The notes beneath the pieces were generated by a model. The model saw only the letters and a list, made by a program, of their open reading frames with translations. It was not told the origin of the DNA and did not search any database. A DNA stretch of 64,000 nucleotides from Oricola indica (GTDB lineage Bacteria; Pseudomonadota; Alphaproteobacteria; Rhizobiales; Rhizobiaceae): positions 1 through 64,000 of the forward strand of contig NZ_JAINFJ010000011.1 of assembly GCF_019966595.1 (NCBI RefSeq). Direction: 5' to 3'. Of this stretch, positions 27,209 through 35,924 are shown piece after piece. The position numbers and the translations under genes are program-made. The stretch's first letter is position 1; each line of letters opens with the position of its first letter.

Positions 27209-27463
27209 TCAGGACGGGCGTCCGGCATTCGGGATATTGCTGTTTCCGGCGATCCTGTCCTTCGTATCGCGGACGGACATGATGTCATCTTCCGTGGCGA
27301 TGCGCTCGTGGCGCTCGTCGGCGCTGCGGATACGATATTGCAGGACGCTGTCGCGAGGCGGGAGAAGCGCCACGACCTCGAACTGGTCCGGCACGTTTCG
27401 GCCCATTCCGGTCACGCTGCGAAAGCAGACGATATCGCCAATGGCAAAACGGTGAACGGACAT
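27209..27463 (-). CDS. conserved small hypothetical protein (84 aa)
   Basis: The sequence HRFAIGDIVCFRS, FEVVALLPPRDS, QYRIRSADERHERIATEDDI resembles a small protein I know to be widespread in rhizobia, with the core VVRLLP and QYRIKS. It looks like a compact beta-rich fold. No function is established. It lies downstream of the cold-shock gene on the same strand, separated by a strong hairpin. Confidence 0.7.
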   Translation of the reverse strand: MSVHRFAIGDIVCFRSVTGMGRNVPDQFEVVALLPPRDSVLQYRIRSADERHERIATEDDIMSVRDTKDRIAGNSNIPNAGRPS

Positions 27464-27482
27464 GGATGATCCCGGGCTGAAG

Positions 27483-27506
27483 AAGCGGGGAGAGATCCCC
27501 GCTTCG
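27483..27506 (-). terminator. hairpin downstream of the cold-shock gene
   Basis: GAAGCGGGGA (27483-27492) pairs perfectly with TCCCCGCTTC (27497-27506) around GAGA. On the minus strand it follows the cold-shock stop by about 60 bases. Only a short TT follows, so it may be a stability element as well as a terminator. Confidence 0.6.
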
Positions 27507-27562
27507 AAGTCACTCGATGCGAAAACCGGGCCGAACCGAGACGGTCGACCGGTTCGCGTGGA

Positions 27563-27769
27563 TCAGCGTGCGACTAGGTTCGTGGCCGACGAACGGCCAT
27601 CGCGGCCGGCTTCGATCTCGAAGTCGACCTTCTGACCTTCGGCGAGGCCGCTGAGACCGGCGCGTTCGATCGCGCTGACATGGACGAAGACGTCCTTGCT
27701 GCCGTCTTCCGGTTCGATAAAGCCGAAGCCCTTCTGGCCATTGTAGAATTTCACGGTACCTGTAGGCAT
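27563..27769 (-). CDS. cspA: cold-shock (CSD) RNA-binding protein
   Basis: A 68-residue single cold-shock domain protein that binds single-stranded RNA and DNA and melts RNA structure. RNP1-like [10 protein letters not shown] and RNP2-like DVFVHVSAI are intact. The start ATG 27769 is set by [10 protein letters not shown] and by AAGGA nine bases upstream. About 260 gene-free bases precede it, room for the long structured leader that often controls such genes, though I cannot define one. The CspA symbol is generic; rhizobia have several paralogues. Confidence 0.95.
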   Translation of the reverse strand: MPTGTVKFYNGQKGFGFIEPEDGSKDVFVHVSAIERAGLSGLAEGQKVDFEIEAGRDGRSSATNLVAR

Positions 27770-28029
27770 GTAGTAAGTCCTTGAACGTAAGATGCCGCGC
27801 CGCAACAGTCGCGGACGCGATCAATATCGAAATCGGGAAAAAGATTGGCGGGTCGAGAGCCTCTGACGCCGCGAAAAGCCAAGCCTGGCCAAATAACGAT
27901 ACGTTTAGATGGGCCTAAATTGCGGAGAATTCAAGTCCAACCGGAAAATGACCGTCTTCCGACTCGCGGCGCGCGCCTCGGGACAGGCCTTTTGATGGGC
28001 CGGCCGCCAGGAAAATAAGGCCGGCCGGA

Positions 28030-29340
28030 TCAGCGGTCCGGCGCGTGCCATTCCGGCGGATCGATGTCGCGCCGGCGGATGCGCAGCGCGAGACCGATGG
28101 CGACGCCGACGCCGATCGCGACGGTGAGATCTACCAGAACGGTGAGCAGCATGGTCAGGATCAGCAGCGCCCGGTCCGAGATGCGAATCGATGGCGACAG
28201 GCGGGTTCGCAGTTCCTTCACCTCGGCCATGTTCCAGGCCGTCAGCAGCAGGATGGCGGCGAGCGCCGGCATCGGCAGGTAGTTGGCGAGCGGTGCGGCG
28301 ACCAGCATGAAGATGAGGATGAACAGCGCGTGCGCGATGCCGGCGACGGGCGTGCGGCCCCCGGCACGCACATTGGTCGCGGTACGGGCGATCGCGCCGG
28401 TGGCCGGCAGGCCGGCGAAAAGCGCGGACGCGGTGTTGGCGATACCCTGGGCGACGACTTCTGCATTGGGCCGGTGGCGACCGGCCACCATGCGGTCGGC
28501 GACGATGGCCGAAAGCAGCGACTCGATTCCGGCGAGGAAGGCGATGATGACCGCCGAGGGGAGCAGTTCCATCAGCCGGTCGGGCGAGAGGTCCGGCAGG
28601 CCCGGCATCGGCAGGGACGACTGGATCGCGCCGTAACGCGAACCGATCGTCTCGACGGGAAGGCCAAGCAGCCAGACGGCAAGCGAGGCGATAATCACCG
28701 CGAAGACGATGCCCGGAAGCTTCGGCCATGCCTTGCGCAGGATCACGATCAGGATGCCGGTTCCCACCGTGACCGCCAGGGCGGTCAGGCTGAACGTGTC
28801 ACGCACCGCCCACATGCCTTCCAGCTTGGCGACGAATTCGGCGGGCAGATTGGCCGCGTTCAGGCCGAAGGCGTCGCGCAGCTGGCTGGCCGCGATGATG
28901 ACCGCGATGCCGACGGTAAAACCGTTGATGACCGGTTCGGGCACATGGCGGATAAGATTGCCGATCCTGAGCCAGCCGGACACGATCAGGATCAGCCCGG
29001 CCATGAAGGTGGCGGTGACGAGACCGTCATAGCCATGCGTGGCGATGACGTCGTAGACGACGACGATGAAGGCGCCGGTCGGCCCGCCGATCTGCACGCG
29101 GCTGCCGCCGAGCGCCGAGATCAGGAAGCCGGCGACCACAGCCGTGACGAGGCCCGCGCCCGGCTCCGCGCCGGATGCGATGGCAATGGCGATGGACAGC
29201 GGAAGCGCGACGAGCGCGACCGTCAGCCCCGCGAAAATATCGGACATGAAGGCATCGCGACCGTAATCCCTGAGCGTCGTCAGGATCTTCGGCTGGAAAA
29301 GCGGCGCGTGCGTGTGTCTGGCTGCCGGATCGGTGTGCAT
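28030..29340 (-). CDS. SulP-family anion transporter without a STAS domain
   Basis: A 436-residue transporter with the SulP core: DIFAGLTVALVALPLSIAIA, GGSRVQIGGPTGAFIVVVYD and AGIESLLSAIVADRM, then TGAIARTATNVRAGGRTPVAG. About 12-14 helices are expected. SulP proteins carry sulfate, bicarbonate or other anions, often with Na+ or H+. The protein stops about 20 residues after the last helix, so the usual C-terminal STAS domain is absent. It is a single gene, divergent from the mannosidase gene. Confidence 0.93.
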   Translation of the reverse strand: MHTDPAARHTHAPLFQPKILTTLRDYGRDAFMSDIFAGLTVALVALPLSIAIAIASGAEPGAGLVTAVVAGFLISALGGSRVQIGGPTGAFIVVVYDVIATHGYDGLVTATFMAGLILIVSGWLRIGNLIRHVPEPVINGFTVGIAVIIAASQLRDAFGLNAANLPAEFVAKLEGMWAVRDTFSLTALAVTVGTGILIVILRKAWPKLPGIVFAVIIASLAVWLLGLPVETIGSRYGAIQSSLPMPGLPDLSPDRLMELLPSAVIIAFLAGIESLLSAIVADRMVAGRHRPNAEVVAQGIANTASALFAGLPATGAIARTATNVRAGGRTPVAGIAHALFILIFMLVAAPLANYLPMPALAAILLLTAWNMAEVKELRTRLSPSIRISDRALLILTMLLTVLVDLTVAIGVGVAIGLALRIRRRDIDPPEWHAPDR

Positions 29341-29538
29341 GGCGAATTATGTCAATGTGGATGACCTTTCATGCGCCCTGCCACCGGCCGCCGTCAAGGG
29401 CGCGGGATGAGACGAGGCGACGCAAGCACGGCGTGATAAATCCGAACGGGCTCTTTACCATCGGCGCGTTTCGCGCTTTGCATGGGCGCCCGCGCCGCGC
29501 CATCCTTCGCGCAGGCAGACGACAACCGGACACGACAT

Positions 29539-32500
29539 ATGCCCCTCACCGCCGCCCAACGCCACAAACGCCTGCTGGAAAGGCTGTCCGAACTCGCGTG
29601 GTGGCGCGAGCGCGAGAGCATCCAGATCGGCGAATGGAGCGTCGATGGCGAGGCGATTGCCATCGGCGACACATGGCCGAAGACGGACGGCATCTTGCGG
29701 TTCGCGGCGCGTGCGCAGGCGCCGGAGCACTGGCCACTGGACGAGACGCGGCTGATCCTCAATCTCGGCGGCGAGAGCCTGGTGACCCTGCATTACGGCG
29801 ATGGCGAGCGCGCTTCCTTCGGGCTCGATCCCTACCATCGCGAATTCCCGCTGCGCGACCGGCGTTTCGGGATCGGGGCGGAAGCGGTCGCCCGGCTGCC
29901 CTTCGGACAACCGGTGCGCAAGCCCGTGCTGGAGGCGGCGCGGGTGGCCTGGATCGACCGCCCGGTTCACCGGCTTCACCTGCTGTTGCGCCAGATCGCG
30001 GAAGCGACCGACGCGCTGGGCGACCACGAGGCGGTGCCGCATCTCTTCGACGCGGCGGAGACAGCGCTGCGGTCGCTCGACTGGCCGTCGGACACGGCAA
30101 ACTATATCGCGCGAGTGGCGCCCTCGCCCGCGCAACAGAGCGTGTGGCTGCTGCCGGACGCGAAACCGGATCCCGACGGGCTTTCCGACGACCAGCGGTC
30201 GAGCGTGATCGACGCCCATGACGCCCTGACATCGACGCTCGCCCGGCTGAAGGAGCGGTTCCCGCCACAGGGGCGGATCGCGCTGACGGGCCACGCCCAT
30301 ATCGATCTCGCCTGGCTGTGGCCGTGGGACGAAACACGGCGCAAGACGCGGCGCACCTTCCACACGGTGCTGTCACTGATCGAGTCGTCTCCCGATTTCA
30401 TCTTCAACCAGTCGACCGCCGCCTATTACGCCCAGCTCGAGGAGGACGATCCGAAGCTTCTTGAGGCGATCAGGAAGCAGGTCGCGGCGGGGCGCTGGGA
30501 GACGGTCGGCGGGATGTGGGTGGAGCCGGACACCAACATGCCGACGGGCGAGAGCCTGGCGCGGCAAATCCTCTACGGCCAGCGCTATTTCGAGAGGCAG
30601 TTCGGCGTGCGTCACAAGGTGTGCTGGCTACCCGACTGTTTCGGCTTCTCCGGCGCATTGCCGCAAATCCTCCGGCTCGGCGGGATCGAGCATTTCTTCA
30701 CGATCAAGGTGAACTGGTCGGAGACCAACACATTCCCGCACGATCTGTTCTGGTGGGAGGGCATCGACGGATCGAAGGTGCTGGCGCACACATTCGACAA
30801 TCCGATGGCCGGCTATAACGGCTTCGTGCAGCCGGATTGTTTCGTGCCGACCTGGAAGAACTTTCGCGGCAAGACCGCGCACGGGGAAACGCTGCTGGCG
30901 GTCGGTTACGGCGATGGCGGCGGCGGGGTGACGCCGGAAATGGTCGAGCGCGAGGTGCAGTTGCGGAACTTCCCGGCGCTGCCGCAGGCCCGATGGGGCC
31001 GGGTCGAATCCTTCTTCGAGCGGGCGAAGGCGGGCGAACCGGAGAGCGGCTACCCGGCATGGGCAGGCGAAATCTATCTCGAACTGCATCGCGCGACGCT
31101 GACGACGCAGAGCAATGTGAAGCGGCTTCATCGCCACGCCGAGCGCGCGCTGATCACGGCGGAGACGCTGTCCGGCCTCGCCGCCCTGCTCGGCGGACCG
31201 CAGCCGGTCAATCTCGAACTCGCCTGGCGGCTGGTGCTGAAGAACGAATTCCACGACATCCTGCCGGGATCGGGGATCGCCGAAACCGCCCGCGACGCGG
31301 AGCAGGAACTGGGCAGCGTCGTGAAACTCGCCGGCACGGCGCAGCGCGCGGCCATGTCGGCCCTCGAACGCGGCCTGCCGAGAGGCGAGATCGAAAACGC
31401 GCTGATCGTCGCCAATCCGTCGGCGAGCGCCCGCCCGTTCGACGTCACGCTGCCGGACGGGCGAACCATCGCGACGGCGGAGAGCGTGCCCGCGCTCGGC
31501 GTGACCGTGTGCGATCTCGACGCGGCGACACCAGCGGGCGGCCTGACCGTGACCGCGAACCGGCTCGAAAACGCGCATCTGAAGGCGGTCATCGGCGCGG
31601 ATGGTACGATCACCAGCCTCGTGCACCGGAAGACCGGCCGCGAGGCGCTGGAGGGGCGGGGCAACCAGCTATGGATCTATCCCGCCGACAAGCCGCGCGA
31701 CTGGGACGCCTGGGACATCGACGAGGACTATGCGAAGAGCGGCGAGGAACTGACCGATGTCCGCTCGATCGACATCGCGGAAGCCACGGCGCATCGCGGT
31801 GCGATCCGGGTGGTCAAGACCTGGCGCAACTCGACGATTACGCAGACCTATGTCCTGAAGGCGAACAGCCACCGCCTCGACATCGAGACCAGGATCGACT
31901 GGCACGACCGGCGCGCGCTGCTGCGCACGCTGACTCCGGTCGCGGCGCGGGCACGCGAGGCGACCTTCGAATGCGCCTTCGGCGTCGTCAAGCGGGCGAC
32001 GCATGTGAACACGAGCTGGGAGGCGGCGCAATTCGAGGTGCCCGGCCACCGGTTCTGCGACCTGTCGGAGCCGGGCTTCGGCGTGGCGCTGCTGAACAAC
32101 GCGAAATACGGCCACAGCGCCAAGGGCAATGTTCTGGGCCTAAGCCTTGTGCGCGGGCCGGTCTGGCCCGACCCGATGGCCGACGAGGGCGAACAGAGCT
32201 TCACCTATGCGCTTTATCCGCATCAAGGAGACTGGCATGAGGGCGGTGTGCGCGAGGAAGCCGAATGGCTGAACCAGCCGCTGGTTACCAATCTTTCGAC
32301 CGGCCTTGCGCCCTATTCCGCCTCGCCGATCGCGCTGAAGGGAATTCCGGCCGCGCTGTCGGCGCTCAAGCCGGCGGAGAATGGCGACGGGCTCATCCTC
32401 CGGCTCTATGAACCGGCCGGGCGTCGGGGCGATCTCGACCTGGAATTGCCGAAAGGATGGTCGGCGAGCGGCACCGTCAACCTGCTGGAAGAGCGCATGG

Positions 32501-32565
32501 CGCGCGACCGGCCGCATGCGCTGATGCCGTTCGAAATCCGAAGCTGGCGGCTGACGCGGCGCTGA
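29539..32565 (+). CDS. GH38 alpha-mannosidase
   Basis: A 1008-residue glycoside hydrolase family 38 enzyme that removes alpha-mannosyl residues using a zinc ion. The N-terminal catalytic domain carries GHAHIDLAWLWPWDETRRK (Zn ligands His and Asp) and LPDCFGFSGALPQIL, whose Asp is the family nucleophile. LKNEFHDILPGS is the helical-bundle zinc His region, followed by the beta-sandwich C-terminus. There is no signal peptide, so it is probably cytoplasmic. ATG 29539 (MPLTAAQRHKRLLERL) is preferred over ATG 29482, whose extra 19 residues look non-coding. It has no sugar transporter beside it. Confidence 0.93.
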   Translation: MPLTAAQRHKRLLERLSELAWWRERESIQIGEWSVDGEAIAIGDTWPKTDGILRFAARAQAPEHWPLDETRLILNLGGESLVTLHYGDGERASFGLDPYHREFPLRDRRFGIGAEAVARLPFGQPVRKPVLEAARVAWIDRPVHRLHLLLRQIAEATDALGDHEAVPHLFDAAETALRSLDWPSDTANYIARVAPSPAQQSVWLLPDAKPDPDGLSDDQRSSVIDAHDALTSTLARLKERFPPQGRIALTGHAHIDLAWLWPWDETRRKTRRTFHTVLSLIESSPDFIFNQSTAAYYAQLEEDDPKLLEAIRKQVAAGRWETVGGMWVEPDTNMPTGESLARQILYGQRYFERQFGVRHKVCWLPDCFGFSGALPQILRLGGIEHFFTIKVNWSETNTFPHDLFWWEGIDGSKVLAHTFDNPMAGYNGFVQPDCFVPTWKNFRGKTAHGETLLAVGYGDGGGGVTPEMVEREVQLRNFPALPQARWGRVESFFERAKAGEPESGYPAWAGEIYLELHRATLTTQSNVKRLHRHAERALITAETLSGLAALLGGPQPVNLELAWRLVLKNEFHDILPGSGIAETARDAEQELGSVVKLAGTAQRAAMSALERGLPRGEIENALIVANPSASARPFDVTLPDGRTIATAESVPALGVTVCDLDAATPAGGLTVTANRLENAHLKAVIGADGTITSLVHRKTGREALEGRGNQLWIYPADKPRDWDAWDIDEDYAKSGEELTDVRSIDIAEATAHRGAIRVVKTWRNSTITQTYVLKANSHRLDIETRIDWHDRRALLRTLTPVAARAREATFECAFGVVKRATHVNTSWEAAQFEVPGHRFCDLSEPGFGVALLNNAKYGHSAKGNVLGLSLVRGPVWPDPMADEGEQSFTYALYPHQGDWHEGGVREEAEWLNQPLVTNLSTGLAPYSASPIALKGIPAALSALKPAENGDGLILRLYEPAGRRGDLDLELPKGWSASGTVNLLEERMARDRPHALMPFEIRSWRLTRR

Positions 32566-32591
32566 AACCGCGGGAACCATTCTCCGAGAAC

Positions 32592-32627
32592 GCGAAAGCG
32601 GGTGGACCGTGGCCCACCCGCTTTCGC
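32592..32627. terminator. perfect 14-bp hairpin between convergent genes
   Basis: GCGAAAGCGGGTGG (32592-32605) pairs perfectly with CCACCCGCTTTCGC (32614-32627) around eight bases. It lies between the mannosidase stop and the pilin stop and can serve both strands. Neither side has a T-run. Confidence 0.65.
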
Positions 32628-32652
32628 AAGTCTTCCGCTCGGGAGGAAACGA

Positions 32653-32817
32653 TCAGAGGCCGGAGCCGACCGACGTCCCGATCGAGTTGAACTTCGTGTT
32701 CAGGCTCGAACCGACCGATGTCGCACCCGCAACGAGCGCGACGGAGATCAGTCCCGCGATCAGGCCGTATTCGACCGCGGTCGCGCCTGATTCATTCTTC
32801 AAAAACCGCCAAAACAT
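32653..32817 (-). CDS. Flp/Fap-type pilin (orphan)
   Basis: A 54-residue prepilin read from ATG 32817, after AGGAG with seven-base spacing. It reads MFWRFLKNESG followed by ATAVEYGLIAGLISVALVAG. The Gly and the Glu at +5 with Tyr beside it are the processing signature recognised by the CpaA/TadV prepilin peptidase, and the hydrophobic stretch forms the pilus core. The tail is Ser/Gly-rich. No Tad/Cpa assembly genes are near, so this is a stand-alone pilin copy that would rely on a locus elsewhere. Confidence 0.9.
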   Translation of the reverse strand: MFWRFLKNESGATAVEYGLIAGLISVALVAGATSVGSSLNTKFNSIGTSVGSGL

Positions 32818-32978
32818 GCCGCGCTCCTATGTTCCGTTTTCACAGCAATCCGCAGACGCGCTTCCGGCGCCTTCATTTCCACCATAGGGTGCAGCTCTTA
32901 TATACGGCTTAAAGAACACGGTTGCCGAAGCGTTAAAATGGGCCGCGGCATTCGACGCTGTGCGAACGGGGCGTTTAG

Positions 32979-33887
32979 TCAGCCCGACGCGTCGCGGTAG
33001 AGCGCGGCGATCCGGCTGCGCAGGACTTTGGCGTCGTCCTTCAGCAAGCGTTTGAGGATCTTCCGGATTTCCTTGTGCAACCTGAGCGTGCGCGCGTGCA
33101 TGTGAGCGCGCAGGACGGCGATTTCCGTGGCGCTGCCGACCTCGCCCGGCTCGGCCGCGATCAGTTCCGCGAGGACCGAGAGGTCGTGATCATCGCCCAG
33201 TAAATCGCCCGCCAGATCGGCGATCTCGGCGCGCGCGGCCATGACGCCCGGCCAGGCCGGCTTCAGCAACTGCATGTGCATCCAGTGATACTTGATGCGC
33301 TTTCGCAGGTCGTGCCAATCCTCCGGGTCCTCGCTCTCGCGCGCTCTTGCGAGCGCCTTGACCGCGCGGCCGTAGTTTTTCGCGGCACCGGCCGCCAGCA
33401 CGTCGATGGCCTTGTCGTTGCCCTTGGGCAGGCGAAGGTCGGCAAGCGCGGCGCTGCCCTGCTCGCAGGCGAGAATGGCGGCGGTGATCCTGTCGCCGAG
33501 ATCGGACTGGCCGGCCGCGATACGGTCGCGCCGCGCGGCAAGGCGGTCGCGAACCGAAATCAGGACCGCCCGGTCTTCGCCGGCCTCGCGGTCGGCGGCC
33601 ATGCGATCGACAACCTCGACCAGCGAGGTCGCGTCGCGCACCGCCGACAGGGTCGAGGCGGTATCGCGAATCCGCGCATTCTCACGCGCATAGAAGTCCG
33701 GCGCGGCTTCGCGGATCAGCCTGAACAGGCCGCGCAGCCGCTTGAAACGCTTGCGCGCGTCGTGGATCGCCTGGTGACGCCCGTCCGGCTCGCTGCGCAG
33801 GATGCCGATCGCCTTGCGATACTGCAGCCCCGCAATGCGCACGACTTCATCGGTCAGCGGTTCGCCGGGTCGAATACGATAATTCAT
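32979..33887 (-). CDS. CHAD-domain protein
   Basis: A 302-residue all-helical CHAD protein; these domains bind inorganic polyphosphate through conserved His and basic residues. Both CHAD halves are visible: AIHDARKRFKRLRGLFRLIR and EDWHDLRKRIKYHWMHMQLL, each with the H-D-x-R-K-R type motif. The start ATG 33887 (MNYRIRPGEP) is chosen because upstream codons are shadow-like. It lies ten bases after the CYTH gene, so the two probably act together; in E. coli YgiF the two domains are fused. Confidence 0.9.
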   Translation of the reverse strand: MNYRIRPGEPLTDEVVRIAGLQYRKAIGILRSEPDGRHQAIHDARKRFKRLRGLFRLIREAAPDFYARENARIRDTASTLSAVRDATSLVEVVDRMAADREAGEDRAVLISVRDRLAARRDRIAAGQSDLGDRITAAILACEQGSAALADLRLPKGNDKAIDVLAAGAAKNYGRAVKALARARESEDPEDWHDLRKRIKYHWMHMQLLKPAWPGVMAARAEIADLAGDLLGDDHDLSVLAELIAAEPGEVGSATEIAVLRAHMHARTLRLHKEIRKILKRLLKDDAKVLRSRIAALYRDASG

Positions 33888-33897
33888 GCCAGGTCGC

Positions 33898-34374
33898 TCA
33901 CACCTGCGCCTCCACGGGCAGGCCGTTGACCGCGAGCCGGGCATTCGACCATGCGCCGTCGCCGGTCACCTCGCGGCCGAGCCATGTCGGCAAGGCGGGC
34001 GCATCCTCCTCGGACTGCATTTCGACCTCGGCGATGACAAGACCGGCCAGCGCACCGGCATATTCGTCGACCTCCCAGACAAACCCCTCATGGCGGACGT
34101 GGTAGCGGGTCTTTTCGACCAAGCGGTCGCGATTGGCGGAAACCATCTGGCGCGCGTCTTCGAGCGGTATCTCGTATTCGAACTCGTCGCGCACCATGCG
34201 CGACAGGCCGAATTTCACGGTGAGGCGCGCCTTCCTGCCGTCGGAAATCCGCACCCGGACCGTGGTGTTGATATCGAGCGCGACATAGGCCTGGACGATA
34301 TGGCGAGACGTCTCCACATCGGAGCGCCATGCATCGCTCCCGACGAGGAATTTGCGTTCGATTTCCCGGGCCAT
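33898..34374 (-). CDS. CYTH-domain protein, probable inorganic triphosphatase
   Basis: A 158-residue protein starting MAREIERKFLVG after GGAGAAG. The ExExK signature (E4, E6, K8) defines the CYTH tunnel fold, which binds triphosphate and divalent metals; related single-domain proteins hydrolyse inorganic triphosphate. Further conserved charged strands are TVRVRISDGRKARLTVK and VWEVDEYAG with LVIAEVEM. It is transcribed with the CHAD gene downstream. Adenylate cyclase or thiamine triphosphatase activity is less likely. Confidence 0.9.
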   Translation of the reverse strand: MAREIERKFLVGSDAWRSDVETSRHIVQAYVALDINTTVRVRISDGRKARLTVKFGLSRMVRDEFEYEIPLEDARQMVSANRDRLVEKTRYHVRHEGFVWEVDEYAGALAGLVIAEVEMQSEEDAPALPTWLGREVTGDGAWSNARLAVNGLPVEAQV

Positions 34375-34462
34375 GCGGGCAGCTTCTCCGAAAGCGTTTC
34401 GCATTGCAACTTTTTCGAGGTGCGGCGTCACGACGCTTGACCTTGCGGACAGAATGGCTAAA

Positions 34463-34479
34463 TTTAGAATAATTCTAAA
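34463..34479 (+). promoter_or_regulatory. iron control element (Irr box) of mbfA
   Basis: TTTAGAATAATTCTAAA is a perfect inverted repeat of seven-base arms with a three-base centre, matching the ICE sequence bound by the heme-responsive regulator Irr in rhizobia. It ends 14 bases before the mbfA ATG, so it should overlap the transcription start and repress when iron is scarce. Confidence 0.9.
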
Positions 34480-34493
34480 CTGGATTTTCCGAC

Positions 34494-35477
34494 ATGCTGC
34501 AACGCTTCCTCCTCGGTACCCGCCGCGACTTCAAAAGTCTGAGCGAACAGGAGATTCTCGCGCTCGCCATTTCCTCGGAAGAGGACGATGCGCGGATCTA
34601 TCTGGCCTATGCCGACGGGCTGCGCGAGGAGTATCCGAATTCCGCCAAGATATTCGAGGCGATGGCGGAGGAAGAGACCACCCATCGCGCGCGGCTGATC
34701 GACATGCACAAGAAGCGGTTCGGCGACCGCATTCCGCTGATCCGGCGTGAGCATGTGCGCGGCTATTACGAGCGCAAGCCAGACTGGCTGGTGCGTCCGC
34801 TGGGCATCGAGACCGTGCGCGCGCAGGCCGCCCAGATGGAGCAGCAGGCGCATCGCTTCTATTTGCGCGCGGCACAGCAATGCGAGGACGCCGACACGCG
34901 CAAGCTGCTCGGCGACCTGGCGCTGGCGGAAGCCGGCCACGAGGCGACGGCCGTGCAACTTGAAACGACGCATCTGCCGGAAGACGTGCGCGAGGCAGAA
35001 GACCAGTCCGAGAAGCGGCAGTTCATCCTGACTTACGTCCAGCCGGGGCTGGCCGGCCTGATGGACGGATCGGTTTCGACGCTGGCGCCGATCTTCGCCA
35101 CGGCCTTCGCGACGCAGGATCCCTGGACGACCTTTCTCGTCGGCCTGGCCGCATCGGTCGGCGCGGGCATTTCGATGGGCTTCACCGAGGTTGCCTCGGA
35201 CGATGGCGTGATCTCCGGGCGCGGATCGCCGCTCAAGCGCGGTCTCGCTACCGGCATCATGACGACGGTCGGCGGGCTCGGACACGCCCTGCCCTACCTG
35301 ATCCCGCATTTCTGGACCGCCACGATCATCGCGATGATCGTCGTCGTGATCGAGTTGTGGGCGATCGCATGGATCCAGAAACGTTGGATGGAAACGCCGT
35401 GGAGCCGCGCGATCTTCCAGGTCGTTCTCGGCGGCGCGCTGGTCTTCGCGGCGGGCATGGCGATCGGCAATGCGTAG
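34494..35477 (+). CDS. mbfA: membrane-bound ferritin MbfA, iron exporter
   Basis: A 327-residue fusion of an N-terminal ferritin-like diiron domain (about residues 15-165) with a C-terminal VIT1-type membrane domain (about residues 175-327). The ferritin part shows [14 protein letters not shown] and [12 protein letters not shown], giving the E and ExxH metal ligands of both helix pairs, with [10 protein letters not shown] later. The membrane part begins [23 protein letters not shown] and has about five helices. In Bradyrhizobium and Agrobacterium MbfA exports iron and protects against peroxide. The Irr box directly upstream supports this identity. Confidence 0.96.
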   Translation: MLQRFLLGTRRDFKSLSEQEILALAISSEEDDARIYLAYADGLREEYPNSAKIFEAMAEEETTHRARLIDMHKKRFGDRIPLIRREHVRGYYERKPDWLVRPLGIETVRAQAAQMEQQAHRFYLRAAQQCEDADTRKLLGDLALAEAGHEATAVQLETTHLPEDVREAEDQSEKRQFILTYVQPGLAGLMDGSVSTLAPIFATAFATQDPWTTFLVGLAASVGAGISMGFTEVASDDGVISGRGSPLKRGLATGIMTTVGGLGHALPYLIPHFWTATIIAMIVVVIELWAIAWIQKRWMETPWSRAIFQVVLGGALVFAAGMAIGNA

Positions 35478-35502
35478 CGCATTCGCAGCCGACTGAAAAA
35501 AT

Positions 35503-35534
35503 GCCCGGAACGGCCGAAAAACGCCGGTCCGGGC
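35503..35534 (+). terminator. hairpin after mbfA
   Basis: GCCCGGA (35503-35509) pairs with TCCGGGC (35528-35534), and GGCCG/CGCCGG can extend pairing inside. It lies 26 bases past the stop codon. No T-run follows, so it is a weak or assisted terminator. Confidence 0.5.
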
Positions 35535-35624
35535 GGGATTGTTCACCCAGAATTCATAGATGCGTTGTTACTGTGATCCCGGGAGGGACCGGAGGCGATT
35601 TGCCTCGGACCTGAGGATCGGACG

Positions 35625-35756
35625 ATGCTTTTCATTTCGGTATGCGCGAAACGGCTGTCGGCATTGCGCAAATTCATATGGTCGGACTACCAGCCGGAGC
35701 GCCATTACATGCGCGGTCCCGGCCCGGCCTGCGCGAAGCGACAACTGCAAGGCTGA
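35625..35756 (+). CDS. possible 43-residue basic protein
   Basis: ATG 35625, preceded by GAGGA ten bases upstream, opens a short frame: LRKFIWSDYQPERHYMRGPG in the centre, ending at TGA 35756. The WSDYQPERHYMRGPG block looks like a conserved small rhizobial protein, but I cannot name it. The rest of the 447-base gap between mbfA and the BTLCP gene holds only the hairpin above. Confidence 0.4.
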   Translation: MLFISVCAKRLSALRKFIWSDYQPERHYMRGPGPACAKRQLQG

Positions 35757-35924
35757 CCGGCGACCGGCCGGGGCAAGCCCCATCTGGCGGGCAGCCTCGG
35801 CGCAGCGGTGCTGAGCCGATTTCTCGAAAAGAGCTGGATAAGGCGCCAGGCAGGAAGCCGGGCGCTGTTGTTCTCAAGCGAGGGATTGCGCCGTTTCGAG
35901 GACCTTGCGCGGCCCTGAAACCTG

